Source of the DNA: Prorocentrum cordatum
Lineage: Eukaryota; Sar; Dinophyceae; Prorocentrales; Prorocentraceae
DNA length: 64,000 nt
Assembly: GCA_963575745.1 (NCBI GenBank)
Contig: CAUYUJ010018302.1
Location: 17,501-81,500 of the forward strand
Direction of reading: 5' to 3'
Below the pieces are notes generated by a model, which saw only the letters and a program-made list of their open reading frames with translations, had not been told where the DNA came from and made no database searches. Shown in pieces: positions 9,791-20,792 of the stretch; the stretch's first letter is position 1, and each line of letters opens with the position of its first letter. A program made the position numbers and the translations under genes.

Positions 9791-10624
9791 TTCGACGTCG
9801 TCTTCAGAATGTCAAGAATAGCTTGTCTCATGGGGTCGCAAATTCTTGTCTAGAGCAGCAGAGGCGGCACAACTGGTGCAGGAAATTGATGGTACCAGTG
9901 TCTACACTAGCGCAGGATAGAAACACCCTGTATGTCACAAACTTTTTCTTGCAAGAGGTCAGGAGAATGACGAACACAGGTAAGGACTCGCTTGAACAAG
10001 GTACGTGATGAGTGCAGACGGTAGAGAGATTCATTCAACTTGTTCGTGCAGTCTGTTGGCCCATGTTGCATTACCATTGCCATTTGCTCGTGTGTTCGTG
10101 ACGGGCGAGAAGTTGATGGGCGGTGACAGTTGCCCAGATAATTTGCTGAAAGCTCCCGTGGGGGAGAAGCAGACGCTGGGAAGATTGAGGGCTACACTCA
10201 ACATAATATACCCTCACCAAAGTTTGACAATCGAAACCCTAAAGCACAAGAAGACAATACTTGTGCAGCACGACGGACGCTGATGTTACGCTGAGCCCCT
10301 TCGTAGGGTCTCGAAGCATCTTGGAGGGGTCTCTGGGGGTCTCTAGACTGCTTTGAGTAGGATAGATGCTGGTGAAAATATGCGCTCTCCTTTACATAAA
10401 TGCGAGGCTACCCTCGAACAATAGATGAAAGAGCTCGTGATGCGCAGGATACGGAGAAGGATGAGGGGGGGAATGAGGAGGGACACGGAGGGGAGGGGAC
10501 AGAGCAAAATTCAGAAGGAAGAGTAGGTGGAAGAGAACGTTGGAGGGTACACAGCCCCATCAGAAGTTCACCAGCAGACAGGACGAGAAGATTGACCCGC
10601 CACCGTGATTGGGTCGCGGACAAG
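9791..10624. other. Intronic spacer, nothing recognised
   Basis: About 830 bp of unique sequence of moderate GC. Frames are short. No gene, repeat or RNA signal is supported. Confidence 0.4.
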
Positions 10625-11155
10625 TTTCTGGGAGGCTTATGGGAGTCTCTTTGGAGACGTCCGGGGGTTCTCTTGGGGGGCCTAGTCTTCGTGGCCTCTG
10701 GGGGGCCTCTCGGGGGCCTGATGGCGGTCTCGAAAGCCATCTTTAGGAGAAGGGCTCAAAATGTCAGTTCGGGTTCCCCGTCTTGGGGCGTGTTCGGGGA
10801 GCTTCTTGGGCCCTCTTACGGGGGCCTCTTGGGCCGTCTTAGACCTCTCTGGGCCTCTCCTGGGACCCACTTGAGTTGTCTTTGGACGACCTTGGAAGCC
10901 TCTTCGGCCGCCTTGGGCTGTCAGAAGATCGAAAAGGCGGGAAGCCAAAATCCGGCAGGAACCTGAGGAAAATCAATGGTGGTCAGCAAGTTTGGGGGGG
11001 CCCTCGTGGGACTGCCTTGGACCAGCGTGGGGCTATAGTTAAGCATATTGGGGCTGTCCTTGGGTCACGTCGGGGCCTGCCACCCATTGATCCCAGCCCC
11101 AGGGCCGCTGGCGTGCTCTCTTGGAGACCCCGTTGGGGCGCTCCTGGACCGCTCT
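10625..11155. repeat. GGGGGCCTCTTGG degenerate repeat, block 2
   Basis: The same short G-rich and CTTGG motif as at 6,740-7,140, including the shared GAAAAGGCGGGAAGCCAAAAT block near 10,933 and a following AAAATCAATGG-like stretch. Probably a second copy of the same dispersed element. Confidence 0.7.
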
Positions 11156-12187
11156 GAAGGCAAGATATATGAAGAGTGCAGACGTTAGGGGAGATGAACT
11201 AAACGGAGAAAGCGGCGCCAGACGTAAAAGTATAGAAGGGAGGCTGGTTGGGGAAGAGTGTAGAAGATGAGGGAAGGGCAGGGGCGAGTACTTCAAGAAG
11301 CGTCGAGAATGTAAAGGGATGCTTGGGGAGGCTTCGGCGAGGCAAGCATGCGAAGGCGTAAACGCCACGGAGGTAACCGGAGAGGCTCTGCAGAGAGAGG
11401 GGGGGGGCAGCGCAGATGCAACCCCTAAATTTCGGAGTTGTTCCCGGGTGTTGCGTCGATGACTATGATAGATGAGAGAAGTGGGTTGAGAAGGAGATGG
11501 AGGGGAGGGATAGAAGAAGAAAAATGAAGAGGCGACGGAGGATGAAGTGGAGGGGGAGTAGTCTTCCAGGGCCCTCTCTGGACGTCGCCCTGGTGTCTGC
11601 TAGCGATTTTGCACACCACTGAGAATCCCCAGGCGGGAAAGGATGGATTGTAGGAGGCACTGGGCCAGAATGGCCCATTCCTTCATCCCTCCTTCCTCTT
11701 CATTGCTATCCTCCATCCTCCCAGGGGGCTCCACAGGGAATTTGCTTTTGGTGGGCGGTTCGCCGATAAACCTTACAGAATCTGCACCCCGTCTCGCTGA
11801 CAGGGGCGCCTTCCACGAGGCGAGTTCGTAGCTCACCATCGCTCCAGCGCCGCGATGAAGAGGTTGAGCGGGAATTGGCGAAGCACCAGGAGACTCAAGG
11901 CAGCGCGGGATCGACAGCTGGCGGCACGACATGCAGAGTGGATTGGCAGCGAGAGCTCGGGTTCGATCTCCGACTTCTGGTAGTCTCGTCTTCTGCCATC
12001 GGTCAGTTTTGTTCCTGTTCGACTCGTCTCGTGCACGGATCCTCTGCGCTCCTCCGGCTCTGCCTCCGAGATCCTCCTCGCCCGCAGCGGAGCAGACGAG
12101 GCAGAGTTGGGTCGACGGTTTCTCCCTCCGAGTGGCCCTGCGTTGCCACGGCCTGTCCCGCGTCGCCCTCCCCAACAGCAGCAAAGC
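11156..12187. other. Intronic spacer
   Basis: About 1 kb. GGGTTCGATCTCCGAC at 11,957-11,972 resembles a tRNA B box and could be part of a decayed tRNA-derived SINE, but no A box or fold was found. Otherwise nothing is recognised. Confidence 0.4.
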
Positions 12188-12463
12188 GGCAGGAGGAGGA
12201 GGAGGAGGAGGAGGAGGGAGGAGGAGGAGGAGGGAGGAGGAGGAGGAGGAGGAGGAGGAGGAGGAGGAGGAGGAGGGGGAGGAGGAGGAGGGAGGAGGAG
12301 GAGGAGAGGAGGAGGAGGAGGAGGAGGAGGAGGAGGAGGGAGGGGAGGAGGAGGGGAGGAGGAGGGAGGAGGGGGAGGAGGAGAGGAGGAGGAGGAGGAG
12401 GAGGAGGAGAGGGAGGGAGGAGGAGGAGGAGGAGGAGGAGGAGGAGGAGGAGGAGGAGGAGGA
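12188..12463. repeat. (GGA)n purine tract abutting an acceptor
   Basis: About 275 bp of GGA triplets ending only about 20 bp before the TM3 exon acceptor. The 3' end of this intron therefore has no ordinary polypyrimidine tract. Glu/Gly/Arg frames are artefacts. Confidence 0.95.
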
Positions 12464-12482
12464 CTGCAAAGCGGCTCCTCAG

Positions 12483-12555
12483 GCCTCTTGCTGCCGCCTC
12501 TGTTCTCCTTGCCCTCTGCGGCTCTGGCGTCCTGGCCGTCGCCTTCACCTACAAG
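12483..12555 (+). CDS. MFS transporter gene, TM3 exon
   Basis: Acceptor CTCAG|G. The first G completes Arg of GRR from the previous exon, then PLAAASVLLALCGSGVLAVA and FTYK. This is a continuous membrane helix directly after motif A, exactly where helix 3 belongs. The chosen donor is AAG|GACCCC (GA type, phase 0), which joins in frame to the TM4 exon. A GT donor 18 bp further on (GCGG|GTGCC) would break phase with the next exon. The 3' boundary is less certain than the 5' one. Confidence 0.75.
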
Positions 12556-13765
12556 GACCCCTGCGCGGGTGCCACGGCTTGCTGCTGCCCAGACATGGCT
12601 CGTGTGGTCTCGCGCGTGCTCGTCGAGGTCAGGGCGTGCGAGCGTGCCTGGAGGGGAGTCGATGTGCCGTGCTCGTGGTCGGATGGCCAGTGCGGAGCTC
12701 CGCGGGCCCGCGCACGGATCTGGCACGCCAGGCCAGACAAACGAAGGCGCTTCGACACCGAAGACTGGTACACACCCTGGCGTGTTCGATCTGAGTGTTG
12801 CATGATCTCCTTTCGTAGTCCCGTTGCCTGGCGACGTATGTTCTTCCATGAGTCTTGGTGATGCTCAATTCTGTTGCGTAGCTGTCGCATGGCACGACCT
12901 CTTGCAAAGGTATTATTTGCAGGCGGTCCTGCGTTGGAGCGAGACCGCGTGTTTCGTTCGGACGCTCGTCAAAGAATGGTGCGACGATTTGCTGACATTT
13001 CCACGCCGAGTGGATTTACATCCCTGCATCACTTACGATAAAGCGGGGCCTCGTTCCGGATTTCTTGCCGCAATGCCCATGTGTGAGAAAGAGTGATGTG
13101 TTTTGATCGTTGGATGGCAGGGTATGGCACCCCAGAGCGCGTCTTCATAAAGACAGCATCGCATTGCATCGCACGGCATGGCGTAGCACGGCATAGCACA
13201 GCGCATCATGACAAGAGATTGAAGATCACAAGATATCAGATCCCTACTCATGGGACAGCCTGGCCTACCGTAACATGGCTCCTTCTCCTCGGCCGATGAA
13301 GTTGAAGAAGGTGTGGCACCTCTTTTCCATTGATCAGAGCACGCAGACACATGTGACAGTTTCCTTCGCATTGGCGAGGGAGACCGCATCTGCTGCAGAT
13401 TTGTATGGGAAAAGCTCCCGGATATGACAGTCGCCTTCTCCAGGGAAGGCCATGACATGCGAAAGTGCTCTCCCCTTGGGGCCCACATGCGAATCTGAGC
13501 AACTCAACGACCTAACACGTGAAAGCGTATTTCTGTCTTGTGCTCAGCGTGGTTTCAGTTTGTTTCGAGCTTCAGCCTGATTGCAGCTTGCTTTGAATAT
13601 CAGGTTCAGCTTACTATGGGCCATCTGGCAAAGCGTCATTGGGGTCACACCAGGCTTTGACCTTGCATGTTTGAAAGTTGTTCGTTCTCATTATTAGTAT
13701 TATTATTCGTAGTATCACGATTCTGCGCTGAAGCTCCCCGAACGCCAGCACGGGGCCTCCTTGAG
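12556..13765. other. Intron between TM3 and TM4 exons
   Basis: About 1.2 kb of unique sequence. A run of GCATCGCA/CGGCATGGC-like pentamers lies at 13,155-13,205. No other feature is supported. Confidence 0.5.
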
Positions 13766-13843
13766 GCACTCATGATCGGCCGCATTTTGCATGGACTATC
13801 CATCGGCGCTGCGATGGTCTCTACGTGCTTGTACACTGCAGAG
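13766..13843 (+). CDS. MFS transporter gene, TM4 exon
   Basis: Acceptor CTTGAG|GCA, donor GCAGAG|GCGGGC (GC type), both phase 0, 26 codons. It reads ALMIGRILHGLSIGAAMVST and then CLYTAE. The pattern G-R-x-L-x-G-x-x-x-G followed by Y-x-x-E is the helix 4 signature of sugar porters. The following Glu belongs to the E-x-x-P-x-x-x-R-G motif that the next exon completes. An alternative acceptor 33 bp upstream would add 11 residues. Confidence 0.8.
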
Positions 13844-15400
13844 GCGGGCGGTCTGCGTGCAGGGGGGCATGTGTTCTGACGCAGGGATGTGCGTCGATCG
13901 CGGGGATGGCCTGTGATAGCATGAATGAGCGAGTGGGAAGCAGTGACATTCCAGAGGGTGACACGTGGATGTCGAGCTGGAGGTGAAGGAGAATATCGGG
14001 TGGGCGCCACTCTCTCTTCTCCAGTCCCCCCAGGTGGAGCCATCTTCGGAATTGAGGCTTCGTTGGGCTTTCCAGGAGCCTATCAGGGGCATCTTGGGAC
14101 CTCGGGGGGGGCCACCTTTGGGCCTATCTTACGCGATACTGGGGCGAGCTTGGGGCCTCCAGGGCCTTGGGAGTCATATCGGGCGATGTGGGTGGCGTCT
14201 TGGGGCCGCTGGAGACCACATTGCGGCCCTATGGGGCGGTATTAGAGGCATGTTGGGGCACCATTGTTCGCGGCGTGAGTTGCGCCTCCAAGCTGCACTA
14301 AAACAGGTGCAGGGGCGAGCCGCGCAGCAACAGCAAGGGTGAGGGGCAGAATCAAGGACGGCATCGTCCCCAATGCAGTCAAGGGGAGCAACGCAAATAT
14401 GCAGGCAAGAGTTGGCCCTTTTGGGGTCAAGACATGGAGAGGCACCCGCCCAGATAGTTTTCATCTCACACTGTATGACGCGTTGCTTCATTCCCTCCTC
14501 TTGTTCCTTCTTATCTCGTTCTCTGGTTCACTCCTTCGTCCTTCCGTCCCTCCTCGTCTTGTTCCTCAATTGTTTTTGCCTCGTTCCCCCAGCGCCCTGT
14601 ATTGGAGGTCGCTCAGGGCATTGTGGCCCTGCTGGCAGCGGCAGCTCATTCGATAGTCGCAGTACAATCTCCCCGAACGAAAATCACGACATGCATCGGC
14701 TCAATGAAAGTTCCTTGAATTTTCATGACGACGCTGGCAGGCGGAAGTCGACGGAAGTAAAACGAGGCGGAAGACGGGGGAAGGCCGTCGGAAGGTTTGC
14801 GGGTGTCAGCGGAAGTGAACGACGCCCCTTCCGAACCCCCTTACCCCCGTAGAAGCCTAGCAACGTAGTCTTCTTCCGTGGGCCGGGCGGGATCCCGCCT
14901 GGCTTATTCCGCCTTAATATCATAAGTTTAGTTCAGGACGATTAAAGTCCCACCCATTAAAAATGGTGTAGAGTAAAATCCTGGGTCGTTCACGGATCCC
15001 GCCATGCTGGGATCGGCTCGAAGTAAAGTGGGGGTCATAAGTTGCAGTATCTTTGCCGTGTTGGGGCCATCTTGCGGTCATTTTGAGATCATCTCCCGGT
15101 CGCGTTTAGATCACGCAGTCGTCGCACGGTCATTCTGGGGTTTTTTTGGGCGCGCTTGGACCCATCTTGTTGCCATCGGGCCATCTCGGCGTCACACGTT
15201 GCTCATGTGTTTCGTCATCTGCGAGTCGGCCTGAGACGGTCCAGAATCCATGGCGGGATCGTGTTGGGGTGGCATCATCCTGGGGTCGTCTGGACGTTAT
15301 CGTCCGTGGCCTGAGGCCCTCCTGGAAGCATGTGGTGGCCATGGGGCGTCTTGGGATCGCGTGCGTGGGAGCGCTGAGCACGCGCGCGCGCGACTCTTCA
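13844..15400. repeat. CTTGGGGCC / GGGGTCATCTTG degenerate repeats
   Basis: Two blocks (about 14,040-14,260 and 15,000-15,400) carry recurring TTGGGGCC, GGGGCATC and GGCCATCTTG motifs at 15-30 bp spacing, related to the blocks at 6.7, 10.6 and 56.9 kb. The 700 bp between them (14,261-15,000) contains nothing I recognise. Confidence 0.55.
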
Positions 15401-16089
15401 TCTTGCTGACGGGTATACATAGATCTTCTGCCGCTTGCGAGTTTCCGAGGAAACTTTTGCTGGAGCCATGTAAGCCGCGAATTCCAGCAGACAAAGGAGG
15501 CAACATAAAAATAAGGAGGAGGGGGAGCATGAGGAGGAACAGGACGAGCAGGGGGGCACGATGGAAAAAATGAGGAAGAGGAGGAATGAATAACAATGAG
15601 CATGGAAGCGGATATCCATCGTGCGCCCTTCACCGAGGCACGCCAAATACACGCCACGCCCCACGCCAAGGATGGCCTTAGCCAGGATGGGTGCTGGTGT
15701 GTGGTCGGCGCCCCCCTGCCGGAGGGGCCAATATCGATCACATGGGGGGCGGCATCGGTTTGATCCAGAGGACCTAGAGTCGGGTGTTGCTAAAAGTGCA
15801 CCTGGCCCAAGGTGCCCCCAGGATCCCCAAGGAGGCCCCCACGGCCTCCGGAGCACCCCTCGCGAGGTCCAGAGGGCCCCGAGGGGTCCAAAATCGAACG
15901 AAAACCTTGGGGCATCTTGGTGTGCCAGGGGCACACTTAGAAACAACCGGCAGAGCTCCGGCGACGTGCTCCTCTCTCGACGTGGGCATCCGGACTCGGG
16001 GCCTAAGAGACGGGGGTCAGTGCAAACGGGGGTCAGCCAGGGCACCTGATCCTGCAGGATCCTGCGAAGACCCCTTCTGGCTGACCCGG
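15401..16089. other. Intronic spacer
   Basis: About 690 bp with no supported gene. Short CAAGGTGCCCCCAGGATCC-like direct repeats occur at about 15,810-15,850. Confidence 0.4.
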
Positions 16090-16232
16090 GCTAGCGAGCC
16101 GCTCCTGGCCGCGAGGCAGCCGCGCAGATTGGCTGACCCGGTTTTGCGAAGACCCGCGTTGCAGTTTTTTTTCCTGCGTTGCAGTTTTTTGGTGTCCTGC
16201 TGACCCGGGTCTGGATTGACCCAGGTCAGAAG
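16020..16232. repeat. CTGACCCGGG short repeats
   Basis: GGCTGACCCGG and variants recur at about 16,078, 16,131, 16,198 and 16,217. TGCGTTGCAGTTTTTT is duplicated in tandem at about 16,156 and 16,174. No coding potential. Confidence 0.7.
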
Positions 16233-16429
16233 ATCCCCGACTGTACCCTTCGCTGTTCCTTACCCTCTCTCGGGCCGAACGAAGGGGGGGGGGATAGGGA
16301 AAGGCGGGGGTACGAAATCTGCTGCATGCAGCTGGTTTCGGCCCCGCCGCCGGGCCCATTCCGCGACGGGCGTCTGGGCCTCCCGGGAGGGCCCGCCCGG
16401 CCCGAGCCGTTCCGTGGGCCGCCGTCGGG

Positions 16430-16522
16430 AGCCCCACGCGGGGAGCCCCGCCGGAGGCCCCACCGGCAGGGTCCGCATGGCGGCGCCGCACCCACGTCGG
16501 CCCACACCGCACACGCTTCGGG
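16430..16522. repeat. 90-bp family S90, unit split by the MITE (left part)
   Basis: GGAGCCCCGCCGGAGGCCC, GGCAGGGTCCGCATGGCGG, CCGCACCCACGTCGG and CACACGCTTCGGG appear in the same order as in the arrays at 37.0-37.9 kb and 48.3-48.5 kb. The unit is interrupted at 16,523 by an inverted-repeat element and resumes at 16,687 (GCTTCGGGCCATCGTGGGGA, then GTTCCGCCGAAG). Further degenerate S90 pieces occur at 17,040-17,115. Confidence 0.75.
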
Positions 16523-16686
16523 TGAAGTCGGGCGCGTCCCTCTCCAGGGGGGATACTCAAGACTAGTCAAAAAAATAGTCTGGGGACGATGTTTTGATTA
16601 TTTGTTGGATATATTAGGAGGGTATGTTTTGAGTATGTTTTGTTTTTCGTTCAAAATCCCCCTATAGGGGGACACGCCCGACTTCA
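16523..16686. mobile_element. MITE-like element, copy 1, with 8-bp target duplication
   Basis: The 164-bp element begins TGAAGTCGGGCGCGTCCC and ends GGGACACGCCCGACTTCA, imperfect terminal inverted repeats extending about 25 bp. It is flanked by a perfect direct repeat GCTTCGGG at 16,515-16,522 and 16,687-16,694. The interior is AT-rich and non-coding (AATAGTC, TGTTTTTCGTTCAAAATCC). It is inserted in an S90 unit whose uninterrupted form is visible elsewhere. The 8-bp duplication is compatible with hAT-type or P-type transposases; no transposase is seen here. Copy 2 is at 31,053. Confidence 0.9.
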
Positions 16687-16694
16687 GCTTCGGG

Positions 16695-17704
16695 CCATCG
16701 TGGGGAGTTCCGCCGAAGACTCCAGCGGCAGGGCCAGCACGGCGGGCGGCAAGCGAGCAGGGGAGCAAGCGAGCCGTACACCAGCTGGTGCGTGGACAGG
16801 GCAGGAGCCGTGAGCGACAAGAGCGGCTCATGCTAAAAAGGTTCTCCAAAGCTCAGCTGTGAGAATGTGACTGCGCAGCGCGTGACTGAGCGGTAGCTGA
16901 TGTTGTTTGAACATCACCAAATATGGCAGTTGCATGTTTCAGCATGGTCGGGGCAAGCTCTCTGCTCGGCGCACCGACGAGCCTCTCGCCGGCCGCTGTC
17001 TTCGGCGTAAGAGTGTCTGGTGCGAATGCGCAGCGACGCAGCATGGCGGCACCGCACCCACGTCGGCAAACATCTCGCACGTGTCATGGCCCAGTGGGGG
17101 CCCCTTGAGGCCGAAGACCGCCCGAAGCCCTCCGACCTGATTTCTGCATCGCCGCGCGAGGAGGTCTGGGCGGTCCAGGGCCACGCGCAGGGGGGCAGGG
17201 AGAGGGGGGAAGGCTTCTCAGAAGCAGCATCCTAAGAAGCCTTCCCCCCTCCCCCTACCTCCTTGCGCGCGCCGCCAATGTCCAGGGGAGCGAGCGCGGG
17301 CGGGGGCCCCCCAAGGCCGAAAACGGCCCAAAGGCCTCCGTCGTCCTGTTTGTCGCAGCGCGAGGCGGTCTGGGTGGCTGGGGGGGGAGCGAGCGCGCGT
17401 CGGGGCCTCCGTCGTGGTTCTTCTGCCGCAGATCGCGCGGAGAAGGTCTTGGCGTCGCGAGGCTGGGCGTTCGATAATGGACCCCTTTGTTGAGCGTAAG
17501 CGTCCAGCTGTCGCGCCGAAGAGCGCTGGAAACCGCAAAAGACCGCCAGAAGCCGCCGAAGATCCTCAGAAGACCGCCGAAGACCGCCGAAGATCGCCGA
17601 AGACCGCCCGAAGACCGCCGAAGACGGCCCAGGAGCAAAGGGTAACAAGCGGTCCATGGACGAACACGCAGGCGAGGGAGCGAGCGCGAGGCGCGCGGCA
17701 GCAG
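16695..17704. other. Intron remainder before the loop 4-5 exon
   Basis: Contains the right part of the split S90 unit (16,687-16,730) and a degenerate unit at 16,940-17,115. An inverted pair of AAGGCTTCTCAGAAGC / GAAGCCTTCCCCCC arms lies near 17,209-17,245. GCCGAAGACCGCC repeats lie at 17,545-17,630. No gene other than the exon that follows. Confidence 0.5.
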
Positions 17705-17765
17705 GTCTCCCCGAGCCGGTGGCGAGGCGCAGTCGGCACCGTCACCGAAGTCGCCATCAACGCAG
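17705..17765 (+). CDS. MFS transporter gene, loop 4-5 / TM5 start exon
   Basis: Acceptor GCAGCAG|GTC, donor GCAG|GAGGGA (GA type). It reads VSPSRWRGAVGTVTEVAINA plus one base. Joined to the TM4 exon in phase 0, it completes E-V-S-P-S-R-W-R-G, the conserved loop 4-5 motif of sugar porters (E-x-x-P-x-x-x-R-G). The final G joins GC at 24,985 to make Gly and continues helix 5. At 61 nt it is the smallest exon seen. The donor is followed about 55 bp later by the 650-bp GGA tract. Confidence 0.85.
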
Positions 17766-17818
17766 GAGGGAGGGGAGGGAAGCCGGCGCCCGCGACGCTC
17801 GCGGGCGGCCCAGGGAGC

Positions 17819-18397
17819 AGGAGGAGAGCAGGAGGAGGAGGAGGAGGAGGAGGAGGAGGAGGAGGAGGAGGAGGAGGAGGAGGAGGAGGAGGAGGAGGGA
17901 GGAGAGGAGGAGAGGAGGAGGAGGAGGAGAGGAGGAGGAGGAGGAGGAGGAGGAGGAGGAGGAGGAGGAGGAGGAGGAGGAGGAGGAGGAGGAGGAGGAG
18001 GAGGAGGAGGAGGAGGAGGAGGAGGAGGAGGAGGAGAGGAGCAGGAGGGAGGAGGAGGAGAGGAGGTGGAGGAGGCGGAGGAGGTGGAGGTGAAGTGGGA
18101 GGGCGAGAGAGGATGAGGAGGAGAAGGGAGGGAGGAGAAGGAGGAAAAGGAGGCGGAGGAGGAGGAGGAGAAGGAGGAGAGGGAGAGAAGGAGGAGAAGG
18201 AGGACAAGGGGCAGAGGAGCAGGAGAAAGAGGAGAAGGAGGAGCAGAGAGCAGCAGCAGGAGGAGCAGGAGGGGCAGGAGGGGGAGGAGGAGCAGGAGGA
18301 GCACGAGGAGCAGGAGGAGCAGGAGGAGCAGGAGGAGGAGGGGGAGGGAGAAAGAGGAGGAGGAGGAGGAGGAGGAGGAGGAGGAGGAGGAGGAGGA

Positions 18398-18429
<32 letters not shown>

Positions 18430-18490
18430 TGCAGGAGCAGCAGCAGCAGGAGGAGGAGGAGGGGGGGTGGGAGGGGGAGGGGGAGGGGGA
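17819..18490. repeat. (GGA)n tract, longest in the window, with (GCA)n
   Basis: About 670 bp of purine triplets, mainly GGA with GAA/GCA variants, and a (GCA)n block at about 18,400-18,450. Open frames on both strands, up to several hundred codons of Glu/Gly/Arg or Pro/Ser/Leu, are artefacts. Confidence 0.97.
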
Positions 18491-18559
18491 AGGGGCGGGG
18501 GGCACAGTCGAATGTCGTAGCAGAGCATAGCATTACATGGTATAACATGGTGTTGAATA

Positions 18560-19745
18560 TCAACGCGTATTCTGACATAGCATGGCGTGGCGACGCCCCA
18601 AAGTGGGGGGGCTTCGGCGGTCCAAAAAATCAGTGAACCGATACCGAGTGCGTAATCACTTCCGATGGTTGTTTCGGGCGGGGACCATTTTTTACATTTT
18701 TGGGCCCATCTGGAAGGACCGAAACCATGCCGTGGCATGGCGCTGGAAATGATGACGCCAGCGCTGCAGCGGGAGCTCGGAACGAGCGGAAGCGCGGAAA
18801 TGAGGCCAGCGCTGCAGCGGGAGCACGATTCGGAGGACGCGTATCCTGACATGGCATGGCGTGGCGACGCCCCAAAGTTGGGGGAGCGGCCTCGGCGGTC
18901 CAAAAAATCAGCGAATCGACACCGAATGCGTTAGCACTTCCCATGGTTGTTTCGGGGAGTGACTATTTGTTATAGTGTTGGGCCGATTTGGAAGGACCGA
19001 AAACCATGCCGTGGCATGGCGCTGGAAATGATGACGCCAGCGCTGCAGCGGGAGCACGATTCGGCACGAGCGGAAGCTCGGAAATGAGGCCAGCGCTGCA
19101 GCGGGAGCACGATTCGGAACGAAAAAACAGTATGCGGAGAGGGCCAGCCATTTCCCAGACGTCATCGGGGGAGAGAGGAGAGGAGTATTCATGTAGTGTA
19201 AGTGTGGTTGTGGAAGGGGGAGGGGGAGGGGCAAGCTAGGCGCGCTCGCGTCATATCTGATGTCCTACCCCTCCCTCCCATCCCTCCCCATGGCGTGGAT
19301 CTCCTGTCTATTCGCACAGTCGGATGTCGCAGCATGGCATAGCATTACATCGCACGGCATGGTGTTGAGGATTAACGCGTAGCATGACACAGCATGGCGT
19401 GGCGACGCCCCAAAGTGGGGGGGGGGGGCGTCTGCGGCCCAAGAAATCAGCGGATCGCCACCGAATGCGTTATCATTTCCAATGGTTTTTGTCGGGGGAC
19501 CATTTTTTTGATGTTGGGACCGATTTGGAAGGACCGAAAACCATGTCATGGCATGGCGCTGGAAATAATGACGCCAGCGCTGCAGCGGGAGCACGATTCG
19601 GGACGAGCGGAAGCGCGGAAATGAGGCCAGCGCTGCAGCGGGAGACGGTCCAGCACGAGCGGAAGCGCGGAAATGAGGCCAGCGCTGCAGCGGGAGCACG
19701 ATTTGGAACAAGCGGAAGCGCGAAAACGAAGCCAGCGCTTTAGTT
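18560..19745. repeat. Compound tandem repeat, unit about 270 bp with nested 50-bp unit
   Basis: CATGGCGTGGCGACGCCCCAA occurs near 18,580, 18,855 and 19,394. Each copy is followed by a CAAAAAATCAG or CAAGAAATCAG block, a TTTGGAAGGACCGAAA block and GCGCTGGAAATGATGACGCC. Within and after the units a 50-bp subunit containing CCAGCGCTGCAGCGGGAGCA repeats two to four times. A related leader (GTCGAATGTCGTAGCA / GTCGGATGTCGCAGCA) starts the block at 18,507 and again at 19,319. No protein evidence. Confidence 0.9.
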
Positions 19746-20480
19746 GGAGCAACATTGTGAAACAAGAAATACGGGAATGTCCTGCGTGTAGAAAAATTAC
19801 ACGGAGCGGTGGGTTGGATATCTTCCAGACGTCATCAGGGGAGAGCAGAGAGAAATATTCAGAATGTGTAATTGTGGAGGGGGGGAAGGCGCAGGAGCAG
19901 GAGGAGGAGGAGGACCAGTGTAAACCCAAGAGTCATCAACGATGTTGGAATAAACCCTCCCTCCAAGCTCCCTCTTCATAGGCCCCTGCAACGCTTGATT
20001 TCCTCTGAGGGAACTGCCCCGTTGGAAGACAGCCGTTTGAAGACCCTGAAGCATGCCAAAACATTGTGTTCTCGGGACTTCAACGCCACGGATCAACATG
20101 ATTGTTGCGTCTTGAAGTTTTTGAATCGTCCCAGAAAGCCGTTCTTGGGACTTCAACACCGCGATGCAATGAAATTGTTGCACCCCCGTAATCCTGAGTC
20201 TTTCCACAATATAATTTCTGACACGCTGATCATGGGATTCCGTGAAACGTTTGCAAATGTGTAAAACGAATGCGCGCGGCGCTAAGGCGAAAACCACATT
20301 TTGAAAACGATTCGCTATCAATACACGAAACTCTTGCAAATGTTTAAAGCGAATGTTCGCGGCGCTAAGGCGAGAGCCACATGTTGAAAACGACCCCCCC
20401 TCCATCTGTGAAACGGTTACCAATGTTTAAGCGTCAGGGTCATAAATGGTGACGAAGTCTCAAGCGAAACGCCCGGCCCG
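19746..20480. repeat. Low-copy tandem duplications (72- and 83-bp)
   Basis: CTTCAACGCCACGGATCAAC / CTTCAACACCGCGATGCAAT mark a roughly 72-bp duplication at about 20,075-20,180. Then GTTTGCAAATGTGTAAAACG and CTTGCAAATGTTTAAAGCG, each followed by GGCGCTAAGGCGA, mark a roughly 83-bp duplication at 20,245-20,400, with a third partial unit to 20,440. The minus-strand frame over this block is a by-product of the repeat. Confidence 0.7.
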
Positions 20481-20535
20481 CCCTCAAAATTGGCTTCGGG
20501 GTGCGACAGGGAGATATTAATTATAAGGGAAAGGA

Positions 20536-20792
20536 ATGGAGGAGGAGGAGGAGGAGGAGGAGGAGGAGGAGGAGGAGGAGGAGAAGGAGGAGGAGGAGGA
20601 GGAGAAGGGGAGGAGGACGAGGACGGGGAGGAGGAGGAGGAGGAGGAGGAGGAGGACGAGGAGGAGAAGGAGAAGGGGGAGGAGGACGAGGACGAGGAGG
20701 AGGAAGAGGAGGAGGAGGAGGAGGGGGAGGGGGCGGCGGGAGGAAGAAGGGCAGGGGAGGAGGAGGAGAAAGGGAAGCAGAGGCGCTTGGCC
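20536..20792. repeat. (GGA)n purine tract
   Basis: About 255 bp of GGA with GAC/GAA variants. Artefactual Glu/Gly/Arg frames. Confidence 0.95.
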
